Source: CAYJBP01 sp964372025 (GTDB taxonomy: Bacteria; Bacillota; Dehalobacteriia; UBA4068). From it: a stretch of DNA of 64,000 nucleotides. This document shows, one piece after another, positions 15,418 to 23,588 of the stretch (its first letter is position 1; the number at the start of each line of letters is the position of its first letter). Under the pieces are notes generated by a model that had not been told where the DNA came from, did no database searches, and saw only the letters and a list, made by a program, of their open reading frames with translations. A program made the position numbers and the translations under genes. The stretch is taken from the NCBI GenBank assembly GCA_964372025.1, contig CAYJPF010000003.1, positions 6,378 through 70,377 of the forward strand, written 5' to 3'.

Positions 15418-17268
15418 TTGAAGATAGGTACAACGCCGACTATATTGATTTCTATTCCCGAAGTGGTGGAATACGAAAGTCTATTCGTGACATTTAAAGG
15501 TACAGAGGGTAGTGTTACTTTTGAGAATCCCGAAAAGATTGAGGAGGATTTTCATTGTAAGTTTACCCAGTCTCAAACTCAAACCCTCGGAGTGGGATAC
15601 GTAGATATTGAAGCGCAGATAGTTTTCTCAAATAAATCTACAGCTAAGACAGTTCTTGCGAGGATTTATAACGAGAAATCTATACACACTCACTCAGTAA
15701 CTGGAGTAGGTGGAGTGCCGGAAACGGAAACTTTTTCACTCGCAGTAGCAGGCGAAATTGTGTACTCTGGAGAAGGCGGAGCTGGCACTACAAACCATGC
15801 TGCGTTGGAAAATCTGGACTACCTTAACAGTGGGCACACAGGCTTTCAATCAGCTTTAACACAAGAACAGCTTGACAATATCTCGGATATATCAGGGTTC
15901 ATCGTAGACAGTACGTACAACCAGACTACAGGCGTACTGACGCTGACAAAGCAAGACGGTTCAACAATCACAATAGACCTACCTGTAGAAAATATAATCT
16001 CGTCCGGGAGTTTTGACACTACAACAAACGAAATAGTGTTGGAACTTGTATCAGGCGAAGAGATACGCATACCGGCAAGCTCTTTGGTGGATACGTATAC
16101 AGGTGGTGAAACCGTAACCGTCAGCGTTGCAGTCAACGAAGGTGTTATTACAGCTACAGTTAAAAGCGGTAGCATTACTAACTCACATCTCAGTGCGGAA
16201 CTAAGTGCTTCCTTAAATGAACTGACCTTAGCGATGCACAGTCACGCAAACAAAGCTTTGCTGGACAGTCTCACTCAAGCTATGGTTGATAAGATAGCCG
16301 AGATAGATGACAAAGCAGACGCAAGTGATATCCCTACCGTTCTACCCAGCCCTGCATCTATTAAATTTACAGGCGCATCTACTGCAACATACGATGGTAG
16401 TGTTGCGGTGACCGTTAACATCCCCGAAGCGTCAGGGCCTGTTACAACTAACCATGCAAGCCTACAAAACCTTGATTACGCTAATAGCAACCATACAGGA
16501 TTTCAAGCTTCTTTAAGTTCAGGACAATTAGCAAACATTGCTGCCGTTCCTGACAAAGCATCTCAAACAGATTTAGAAGCCGTTAGAACAACAGCAAATA
16601 GTGCAATCCAAGAAGAGACAGACCCTACTGTCCCCGCATGGGCTAAGGCGAGTTCTAAACCGTCATATACTGCTACCGAAGTTGGAGCACTTCCTGCCTC
16701 GACAACAATCCCTACTAACACAAATCAACTTACTAACGGCAGTGGGTTTATTAACCAAACAGACGGAGATGCTCGCTACGAACGCATAATAGCAACCAAA
16801 AATACAGCCTTTAACAAAAACTTTGGTAGTAGTGCAGGAACAGTTGTCGAGGGAAATCGAGTGCTAACAGATGTCCCAGTTGGTGCTGTATTTACTGATA
16901 CCGTTTACGATGATACCCCCCTATCACAAGAGATAGCTCGTATTGCGGGTGAGATGGACGGCAAGGAGGACATCACAACCACAAGGACTATCACTGCTTC
17001 TACCGCTGCTACAGGTGTTGCACTTGTAGACAACGAAGACGTGACTATCAGTGCTATAACAACGTCAATCAACGTCACCGCAAGTGAAGGCACAGGCACT
17101 ATATCCCTCGTAGCAGGCGCAACACTAAGCGTAACGCTCCCTAGTGGCCAAGGCTTTGCCGGTCTCACACCTACAAGCGGCACTACGTACGAGCTCGAAA
17201 TTACCGAAGGCTTAATTTACAACATGGTATATTTCAAAGGTACATACTATATAGACGGGGGTAGGTAG
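15418..17268 (+). CDS. tail fibre / receptor-binding protein
   Basis: 616 aa, initiated at TTG (15418) 9 nt after AAGGAG. The first 100 residues form a beta-rich attachment domain. Two near repeats follow: NHAALENLDYLNSGHTGFQ (about 123-141) and NHASLQNLDYANSNHTGFQ (about 343-361), a unit widespread in fibres of Clostridia phages. Then comes TNTNQLTNGSGFINQTDGDA, another common fibre segment. A small beta C-terminus ends in YYIDGGR. Placement on the + strand, away from the main tail module, marks it as an added host-range cassette. Confidence 0.8.
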   Translation: MKIGTTPTILISIPEVVEYESLFVTFKGTEGSVTFENPEKIEEDFHCKFTQSQTQTLGVGYVDIEAQIVFSNKSTAKTVLARIYNEKSIHTHSVTGVGGVPETETFSLAVAGEIVYSGEGGAGTTNHAALENLDYLNSGHTGFQSALTQEQLDNISDISGFIVDSTYNQTTGVLTLTKQDGSTITIDLPVENIISSGSFDTTTNEIVLELVSGEEIRIPASSLVDTYTGGETVTVSVAVNEGVITATVKSGSITNSHLSAELSASLNELTLAMHSHANKALLDSLTQAMVDKIAEIDDKADASDIPTVLPSPASIKFTGASTATYDGSVAVTVNIPEASGPVTTNHASLQNLDYANSNHTGFQASLSSGQLANIAAVPDKASQTDLEAVRTTANSAIQEETDPTVPAWAKASSKPSYTATEVGALPASTTIPTNTNQLTNGSGFINQTDGDARYERIIATKNTAFNKNFGSSAGTVVEGNRVLTDVPVGAVFTDTVYDDTPLSQEIARIAGEMDGKEDITTTRTITASTAATGVALVDNEDVTISAITTSINVTASEGTGTISLVAGATLSVTLPSGQGFAGLTPTSGTTYELEITEGLIYNMVYFKGTYYIDGGR

Positions 17269-17269
17269 C

Positions 17270-17848
17270 ATGAGCAGAGCAGCAATGTTGCTTAAACAAG
17301 GGATTGTTATGAGTGGCAAGAAAAGCGGAGGCAGTTGTTATATAGAATATGAAACCGACAATCAGGTACAAACGCGTGTAGAATTTTTAAGCACGATTGA
17401 AATGCGCGAATGGTTGGATACATACGGCAGTAGTGTGTTTGGCTCAATAAAAGTAGCAAATAATCACAATGCAGAAAAACGCACAAACTTTGAATTGATG
17501 TTTGCGTACATGCCTAATGTTACAACCATCGACCTTAGCGAGTTTAATTTGGATGGGGCTATAAGTATAAAAAACATGTTTCGAGAGAACATTAGTCTTA
17601 CGAGTTTATATGTAGCTATAAACGACACTTCCGAATTACACAACATATCATATATGTGTTGGAAGTGTTCTTCACTTAAAAATATTGACTTTTCCGGTTC
17701 AGACTTGATGCAAGTTGGAGACACTCGATACGCCTTTAATGGGTGTACATCCGTTTTAACGGCTTACGCTAAAAATAACGCCGATGTCGCTAAACTAAAC
17801 ACCTCGACATCCAAACCAGTTACGTGGAACTTCGTAGTCAAACCTTAA
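17270..17848 (+). CDS. BspA-type leucine-rich-repeat protein
   Basis: 192 aa, 1 nt after the fibre stop. Two to three repeats of the BspA/DUF285 pattern (TTIDLSEFNLDG, MFRENISLTSLYV, MCWKCSSLKNIDFSGSDL). Such repeats are known from surface adhesins of anaerobes and parasites. In this cassette it may be a second adhesin that binds a glycan or host surface protein (inference). Confidence 0.72.
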   Translation: MSRAAMLLKQGIVMSGKKSGGSCYIEYETDNQVQTRVEFLSTIEMREWLDTYGSSVFGSIKVANNHNAEKRTNFELMFAYMPNVTTIDLSEFNLDGAISIKNMFRENISLTSLYVAINDTSELHNISYMCWKCSSLKNIDFSGSDLMQVGDTRYAFNGCTSVLTAYAKNNADVAKLNTSTSKPVTWNFVVKP

Positions 17849-17860
17849 GGAGGCAACCAA

Positions 17861-18568
17861 ATGAAATACGGAAAAATAATAAGCGGTGAACTGGTGCTCG
17901 TAGACCCTACCAAGGCAGAACTAACCGAAGAGGGTATCTATACCAGAGTACCTAAGACCGCAGAGGAGCTTGACGGAGCTAAACCCGTAGTCTATGGGGA
18001 ATACCCCTCGGCTACTATATATCAGACAGTGGACAGGGTTTATAATGATGGTGCAGAAAATATTGCCGTTGACTACACTGTAACTGACAAAACAGCAGAG
18101 GAAGTTGCTGAAATAGATAGAAGTATTTGGGCTTCAGACGCAATCCAAATATTTGTTTCCGCTGAACTTGGTGAAGAAGTGCCCGAAGAGCAGTACGAAG
18201 TAGCTGTAGAAGAAATCATTAAGCAACAACGAAATAAGCTTACAAGCCCGCCTGTGCAGGGTGCAGCGTACAGCGAGACCAAGAACTACATCACCGGTGA
18301 TACTATGCTCTTTACAGACGGCAATACTTACATGTCGTTGAAACACAATAGGGGCATGTCACCTATAGACTATCCCGAAAGATGGCTGAACACTACGGTG
18401 CAGGGCAATCCTAATTGGGAAGATGACCCGATAGATTTCTACTACCTTGAGGGAGATATTCGTGACTACGAAGGTCTAACTTATACCTGTAAAAATCCGC
18501 ATAGCAAGAATGAGTTAAACTACCCGACATCTCAGAATGGTAAGCAAAACTGGAGAGTGCAGGTTTAA
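17861..18568 (+). CDS. fibre-assembly / carbohydrate-binding-like tail protein
   Basis: 235 aa after AAGGAGG. The N-terminal part (1-120) resembles small accessory proteins that follow fibre genes. The C-terminus has two modules: YITGDTMLFTDGNTYMSL ... YPERWLN and YTCKNPHSKNELNYP ... QNWRV, like chitin/carbohydrate-binding (CBM5/12-type) folds. The last module is clearly homologous to the end of the protein at 31680-32156 (YECKQSHSRNELNAP ... KYWIS), which lies in the second fibre cassette on the other strand. Confidence 0.7.
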   Translation: MKYGKIISGELVLVDPTKAELTEEGIYTRVPKTAEELDGAKPVVYGEYPSATIYQTVDRVYNDGAENIAVDYTVTDKTAEEVAEIDRSIWASDAIQIFVSAELGEEVPEEQYEVAVEEIIKQQRNKLTSPPVQGAAYSETKNYITGDTMLFTDGNTYMSLKHNRGMSPIDYPERWLNTTVQGNPNWEDDPIDFYYLEGDIRDYEGLTYTCKNPHSKNELNYPTSQNGKQNWRVQV

Positions 18569-18569
18569 C

Positions 18570-18971
18570 ATGTTAAAAAAGAAAAAGAAACTGCCTATAA
18601 TAGACAGTTTATTTAAAGAGTATACTGAAGCTGAGCTTAATGACATCCTTAAAGACCTAAGCAATGAAGACAAGGCTAAGTTCTTAGGTATGGTTCAGTC
18701 AAACGCAATCAGTAATGGTATGCTTAGAGCTTACCCAGAGGTTATCCTTGCAGGACAAGAGAGCGCTTTCATTTTACTCTACGAACGTTTTGTCAAACCT
18801 ATGGTAGACGCAGACGAACGAATTAAGCGTGGCCTGACGGTAGACGAATTAAGCGAACAGCTTATAACTCTTATAACCGTTAGAGCAGAAGAAGGCGTAG
18901 AGCGCAGAGAAAAGATGAAGGAGTACATCAAGAAACGCTCCGAAGGCAAGACAGTCGAAGATGTAATATAG
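18570..18971 (+). CDS. 133-aa helical protein of the fibre cassette
   Basis: ATG 1 nt after the previous stop. Starts MLKKKKKLPIIDSLF, then amphipathic helices (LNDILKDLSNEDKAKFL; DELSEQLITLITVRAEEGVERR). Small helical proteins at the end of fibre operons may be chaperones, but nothing here proves it. Confidence 0.6.
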   Translation: MLKKKKKLPIIDSLFKEYTEAELNDILKDLSNEDKAKFLGMVQSNAISNGMLRAYPEVILAGQESAFILLYERFVKPMVDADERIKRGLTVDELSEQLITLITVRAEEGVERREKMKEYIKKRSEGKTVEDVI

Positions 18972-18972
18972 C

Positions 18973-19002
18973 AAAAGGAGAGGATAAATCCTCTCCTTTT
19001 TT
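18973..19002. terminator. bidirectional terminator at the + / - convergence
   Basis: Perfect inverted repeat (AAAAGGAGAGGA / TCCTCTCCTTTT around a TAAA loop) with T-runs on both strands. It separates the + fibre operon from the - tail operon, whose last stop is at 19003. Confidence 0.88.
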
Positions 19003-19623
19003 CTATGGCGTGTCATTCAAGTCAGCTACTATCCAGTTTAAATAACTTGCGTACACTGTGCCACCTACAAATACGCTTGGAGAGCGACTTCCCGAACCCG
19101 ACAAGGCACTTATAGCCGTCCTTGCTTGATTGTACATGGCAGCAGTGAAGTCATTGCCCGAGTACGCTGTGCTAAAGCTATAGTTGCTAAGCCCTTGGTA
19201 AGCTCTAAACTCATTGATACGAGAAGTGAACAAGTTCCATTCGTAAGCCGATAGATTAAAATTGTTGCCCGAAACCTTAGCGGTGACCCATGAAAAATCA
19301 TCAGGTCTTGGCTCGTAAGGTTCTTCGTCAGCCCTAAACTCTTGAGCACCTATCCAGTCAAACGAAAGTTCGTCATCAGAAGCAGAAGCAACATTTATTG
19401 TGTACCATTCATCTGGGTAAGGGAAAGTTATGTTTTGCTCAAACGATAAAGTAGAAGAAGATACAGTCGTAATACGGTCACGTATAGTTTCGCCTGTGCC
19501 ATCACTTTCTCTACCTGTTCTTAAGAAAATGCGATACTTGGTAAAATTACTGTCTGTTGTAACTTCAATCCTAACGCTGTTATGGTCAAAACTTAGTATG
19601 TCGAATGAAGCAGTTGTAGCCAT
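19003..19623 (-). CDS. virion-associated beta-sandwich protein, probable tail tip
   Basis: 206 aa. The first 90 residues look like a fibronectin-type-III-like domain (SVRIEVTTDSNFTKYRIFL); the rest is a helical, aromatic-rich domain (NLFTSRINEFRAYQGL). It is the last gene of the tail operon, a usual place for a tip or adhesin protein. Family not recognised. Confidence 0.65.
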   Translation of the reverse strand: MATTASFDILSFDHNSVRIEVTTDSNFTKYRIFLRTGRESDGTGETIRDRITTVSSSTLSFEQNITFPYPDEWYTINVASASDDELSFDWIGAQEFRADEEPYEPRPDDFSWVTAKVSGNNFNLSAYEWNLFTSRINEFRAYQGLSNYSFSTAYSGNDFTAAMYNQARTAISALSGSGSRSPSVFVGGTVYASYLNWIVADLNDTP

Positions 19624-19634
19624 TTAAACACCAC

Positions 19635-21587
19635 CTATCCAAACTTAGCAGTAACACCGGTAACATTAGCAGAGCTAAAGTCCACGCTACCATAAAATAT
19701 AGTAGAATGAGTGCTGTGCCCCACATCCCCCGGTCTTCTGCCTACATACAAGTTTCCGCTTCCCAATGAATGGGCACTAATGTATAAGCTGGAATTAGCG
19801 TCGAGACTAATGTTACCCTCGCTGGATAGTCGTATGTCTCCTAATTGGTTCCAGAATTTTAAGTCAGCATTTACAGCCGACAGAACAGCTTCGTTATTAG
19901 CGTTATCTATTTCAAAATGCATCTTAGAGTCGTTGTCTATACCACCCATCTCGACACCGTTATCAGAGACAACAAGATACCCTTGACCGAACATCATATC
20001 AGTATAGTCGTTAGCATCGCTTTCAGCAGCGTTAGCATACCCTCTGGCATCACTACGTACCGCAGAAGCCGATAGCGTTATCTCTGACCCTAACTCACTG
20101 GATACTTGTGTAATGCGGCTCTCTGTGTCTATAAATCCTTGTGCTGTCTCTGCTTGGTACTGAGTGACTAAAGAGATGGTAGCATAAGTAGCGTCTGCGT
20201 ATGTGTAGATGTTCGCTATAGAGACAACTGTGTCGGACATGTACTGACTAAGGGTAACGTACCCGCCGTCAGTCTTGATATGCACATCATCGCCTTCGTA
20301 ACTACCGTTCCAATCGAACTTAGGATTATCTACCGTTGAGTTGTCATAGGCAAGCTTGAACATCTCGACGACGTTAATTAGCTTATCACCTATCAATACT
20401 GTAGCTTCAGACATATTCCACACATCGTAAGACCAATCGATAACGCGTAGTTCTTTTACCTCTAACTCAGAGCCGTCTGTAGAACGAGCGTACACTCTAA
20501 CGATATCTCCTATCTGGAAAGTCTCGTGAGCATAGTCAGGTTCTTCTCTACGGTCGTACAGTTGTACACTGTAGTTTTCTTTAGGCTTGCACCTATCTCT
20601 TAGTTCTCGCTGTCCCCAATACTTGAGCTGTGTCTGACCGCTGGTAGATGCAGCACCTGTGTACTTAATGTTAGGGTTAACGAGATACCCCTCGTACACT
20701 TCGTCTGTATAGGAATAGTTCTCGAGGTAAGTCTTGTCGTTGTTTACAGCTTTAATGTTTAGGTTTCCGTCTCCTAAGATGTAAGCCTTAGTGACTATGT
20801 TGTTGTCTACGGTGATTACAGGCTCAGCAAGCATGTTTTTACCGTACCGTACATCGTACCCTACCCACGTATTAAAGTCCGTCCCTATCTTGTCTGCGTC
20901 TCTTAGAGATACAGTCTTGGCTATACTATCATAAACAAGTACGCCTCCCCATAGAGTGCGTATATTTTTTATGTTTGTAAGCACATCTTTCATGTCGCTT
21001 TCTAAGTTGAAAACACCGTAATCTTCGTCAGGGTCAAATCCATCCACGAGAACATCACAAACACCCAAAGACCAACCAAAGCGATTACCTTTAAGCACAG
21101 CCCATAGAGCATATCCTGCGCTACCTCTGGGCATAGTAATACCACGACCATCTTTAACTTCGCTGTCATTATACTCAACGCCATTGACTGTAAGCTTATT
21201 GGTAGTGGGAGATTTAGGCAGTATCTTGACTGTGTGTTCGTCCATAGCCTCTACTTCTAAGTCCACATTATGCGCTTGAACATAAGTATTGGCAAGCTCA
21301 TACCACTTTTCTACCAATATAACAGTGATAGTATCACCCTCATAGCGTACGGCTTCAGTGCTAAGAGCTTTATATATGCGTCCATTAACATGCCATTCAT
21401 TACGTAAGTCTTTAACGTCTGCCCACTTCTTGCTGTCACGCAATATAGTAAAGGTAAAGGTGCTCTCACCATCTAACTGCGTATGAACAATAGGATTTAT
21501 AATACTACCTTGTGCTACTGCTCCATTGGCAGGTTTATTAAAGACAGCTACTCTGTGCCCGTCTTTATCAAAAACTTGTATAGCCAC
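19635..21587 (-). CDS. tail endopeptidase/Tal-like protein (siphovirus Gp37-type)
   Basis: 650 aa. Start assigned to GTG (21587), 7 nt after AAAGGAG; the reading upstream has no ribosome site. The N-terminal 370 residues match the Gp37/Tal-like hub fold by pattern: AIQVFDKDGHRVAVF, SKKWADVKDLRNEWHVNG, NIRTLWGGVLVYDSI, SVQLYDRREEPDYAHETFQ. The middle has coiled-coil repeats (YTYADATYATISLVTQYQ), and the C-terminus is a small beta domain. It probably forms the central hub below the Dit ring. Confidence 0.75.
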   Translation of the reverse strand: MAIQVFDKDGHRVAVFNKPANGAVAQGSIINPIVHTQLDGESTFTFTILRDSKKWADVKDLRNEWHVNGRIYKALSTEAVRYEGDTITVILVEKWYELANTYVQAHNVDLEVEAMDEHTVKILPKSPTTNKLTVNGVEYNDSEVKDGRGITMPRGSAGYALWAVLKGNRFGWSLGVCDVLVDGFDPDEDYGVFNLESDMKDVLTNIKNIRTLWGGVLVYDSIAKTVSLRDADKIGTDFNTWVGYDVRYGKNMLAEPVITVDNNIVTKAYILGDGNLNIKAVNNDKTYLENYSYTDEVYEGYLVNPNIKYTGAASTSGQTQLKYWGQRELRDRCKPKENYSVQLYDRREEPDYAHETFQIGDIVRVYARSTDGSELEVKELRVIDWSYDVWNMSEATVLIGDKLINVVEMFKLAYDNSTVDNPKFDWNGSYEGDDVHIKTDGGYVTLSQYMSDTVVSIANIYTYADATYATISLVTQYQAETAQGFIDTESRITQVSSELGSEITLSASAVRSDARGYANAAESDANDYTDMMFGQGYLVVSDNGVEMGGIDNDSKMHFEIDNANNEAVLSAVNADLKFWNQLGDIRLSSEGNISLDANSSLYISAHSLGSGNLYVGRRPGDVGHSTHSTIFYGSVDFSSANVTGVTAKFG

Positions 21588-21600
21588 TTTAATTCTCCTT

Positions 21601-22395
21601 TCAATACAGCTCGTCTGATTTCCAAAGGAACATCGGATTATACTGCACAAGCATGTTTGCTTCAGTCTCAGCGTTGAGAGCAGTCACAGCATAACTCTTA
21701 GTCTTGGATATCTTAGTAAAGAGATACCCTTTGCTCAGATAACGCATAGCATTAATCTGACTGCCATCTATGCCTAATAGGTAACACCTGTCCTCTACAG
21801 CGTCTATAACAAGCGAATAGCCTGTGGGTACAGTACTATCCCACTTGAACTCAACATCGCCTACAGTGAAATTAGGAGTTACTACGCCTTCTCCTATCGT
21901 TGCTGTAAAGCCTATATCAGCATGACCCTTGTTATCTATCATGCCGTTGCCGTGGAAGGCTACAGGGGCAACCAACGTTCCATATGGTTGTGTCTCAAAC
22001 GGTATAGACACCTTAATCATGTTGTATTCGTCAAGTATCTCAGCAGACCCGGAATATTTCACCTTAAACATAATACCGGCCTTAGTAAACACAAAGTTTT
22101 GATACTTGTCTTTAGTACTGTCGAGAGCAAACACTAAGTCGCGTTTAATCTTTTCCCTTTGCTCGAATGTTCGCCCTGCATACGACACAGCAACTACAGA
22201 GAATACCCTGTTCAAGTACTTAGTATCCTTGACTATTTCGCCATCTACACCGGGGATATTAACGATAACATTCTCAGCAACTGGGATAGCAGGGAAGTTA
22301 GTTTCATCTGTGTTGACAATCAAACCAAAAGGCATAAAGTATATCCTCGGGTCTGTATCTCCCACTCTGCCTATAGTAAAGTTAAAATCACTCAT
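21601..22395 (-). CDS. distal tail protein (Dit-like) 1
   Basis: 264 aa. Typical Dit sequence: DTDPRIYFMPFGLIV, IPGVDGEIVKDTKYLNRVFSV, IPFETQPYGT and the galectin-like C-terminal half (NFTVGDVEFKWDSTVPTGYSLVIDAVEDRCYL). It forms the hexameric ring that joins the tail tube to the hub. It overlaps the next-upstream Dit paralogue by 4 nt. Confidence 0.82.
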   Translation of the reverse strand: MSDFNFTIGRVGDTDPRIYFMPFGLIVNTDETNFPAIPVAENVIVNIPGVDGEIVKDTKYLNRVFSVVAVSYAGRTFEQREKIKRDLVFALDSTKDKYQNFVFTKAGIMFKVKYSGSAEILDEYNMIKVSIPFETQPYGTLVAPVAFHGNGMIDNKGHADIGFTATIGEGVVTPNFTVGDVEFKWDSTVPTGYSLVIDAVEDRCYLLGIDGSQINAMRYLSKGYLFTKISKTKSYAVTALNAETEANMLVQYNPMFLWKSDELY

Positions 22396-23546
22396 TCAGA
22401 AAACTCCTTTCCCCACAAATACATTGGGCTATAATCAGTGACTATACTTGCCAAAGTGCTTGAGTTGAGGCAAGTAAGCTTTGCACTCTCGTTAAGATTA
22501 AGCTTAAAGAACTCTCCGCCTTTAGTTAAATCAGTTATAGCGTTAATTCTATTTCCAAAACCGTCAATCAGATAGCATATGGATTTGTCTGCATCTATGA
22601 TAAGCTTATAGCCTTCAGGCACAGTGCCTTCCCACAGAAACTCCAGCGTGCCTACAGTAAAGTTAGGATTAACACATCCAGCGGACAGGGTGAATATAGC
22701 GCCTATAGGCTTAGCGCCTGTATTAGTAATAGTGCCATCTCCGTAGAACTGTTCAGAGAACAATGTCTTGCCGTAGGGTGAAACTTCAAAAGGCACTGTA
22801 GCTCTCAACCAGCCATGTCCCTCACGAACCTCAGCACCGCCTGAGTACTTAACATCAAAGGTCATGTCGTTCTCTTGGATAGACAACTGCTGGCTCTCAT
22901 TGCGTGTCCTGTCCAGCAACTCAGCGATGTGAGATTTCATTTCATTTAGCTGAGTAACGCTTAGTCCTTGCATTGAGTAAGAGACAATATTAAAGAAACG
23001 ATTAGTGTACAAAGTATCCTTAATCACTGTGCCATCAACGTTTGGAAGGTCGATATAAGTACTTTCTGTAGAGGGCATAATCTGTATCTCGCTCTCTACA
23101 GGTGAAAGGAAAGTGTCGAAAGGCATGAACCACTTTTTGCGTGGGTCTCTATCCTCTGCACCACCAATATAAAAGTCGCTCTCAGCTACTCTGGGAATAC
23201 CATCAGTAATTTCTACGCTATCAGACACAGGGATATGAGCAAAGGTACTCAAAACGTCACTTATGCCTATATCGTCTAAAATATCAAGAAACGCTGCAAC
23301 TGAAGTACCATCTTGCATGTTTATTTGGTCGAACACATCTAATCGTGCTTCAGCAAGGCGTGTAGCATCGTCAACAATGACACTATCGCCGAATAAGTTA
23401 AGCACTTCCTGCAAGCCTATAGCGTCAGAAACATTGATAGTGTCGATTATGCTAACCAAATAAGTAATAACTGCTCCATTGTAGGTCAACGCTCCTTCAT
23501 AGCCATGCGCATTATAACGAGCGTTTTTGTTATAAATGTTGCTCAA
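22392..23546 (-). CDS. distal tail protein (Dit-like) 2 with N-terminal repeat extension
   Basis: 384 aa, initiated at TTG (23546) after AGGAGGTC. Residues 145-384 are a second copy of Dit (RDPRKKWFMPFDTFL, LPNVDGTVIKDTLYTNRFF, VPFEVSPYGKT, NFTVGTLEFLWEGTVPEGYKLIIDADKSICYL). The first 145 residues are an acidic extension with about four degenerate repeats around DTINVSDAIGLQEVL / DDIGISDVL / PVSDSVEITDG. Tandem Dit genes suggest a hetero-oligomeric or two-layer ring. The extension may be an extra adhesion domain. Confidence 0.78.
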   Translation of the reverse strand: MSNIYNKNARYNAHGYEGALTYNGAVITYLVSIIDTINVSDAIGLQEVLNLFGDSVIVDDATRLAEARLDVFDQINMQDGTSVAAFLDILDDIGISDVLSTFAHIPVSDSVEITDGIPRVAESDFYIGGAEDRDPRKKWFMPFDTFLSPVESEIQIMPSTESTYIDLPNVDGTVIKDTLYTNRFFNIVSYSMQGLSVTQLNEMKSHIAELLDRTRNESQQLSIQENDMTFDVKYSGGAEVREGHGWLRATVPFEVSPYGKTLFSEQFYGDGTITNTGAKPIGAIFTLSAGCVNPNFTVGTLEFLWEGTVPEGYKLIIDADKSICYLIDGFGNRINAITDLTKGGEFFKLNLNESAKLTCLNSSTLASIVTDYSPMYLWGKEFSE

Positions 23547-23560
23547 AAAAAGACCTCCTA

Positions 23561-23584
23561 AAAAGAAAAGGGGCAAGCGCCCCT
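23561..23584 (-). terminator. short hairpin terminator after the lysin gene
   Basis: On the - strand GGGGC-GCTT-GCCCC is followed by TTTTCTTTTT. The T-tract runs straight into the ribosome site (AGGAGGTC) of the Dit-2 gene, so it may only attenuate transcription between lysin and tail-tip genes. Confidence 0.6.
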
Positions 23585-23588
23585 CGTC

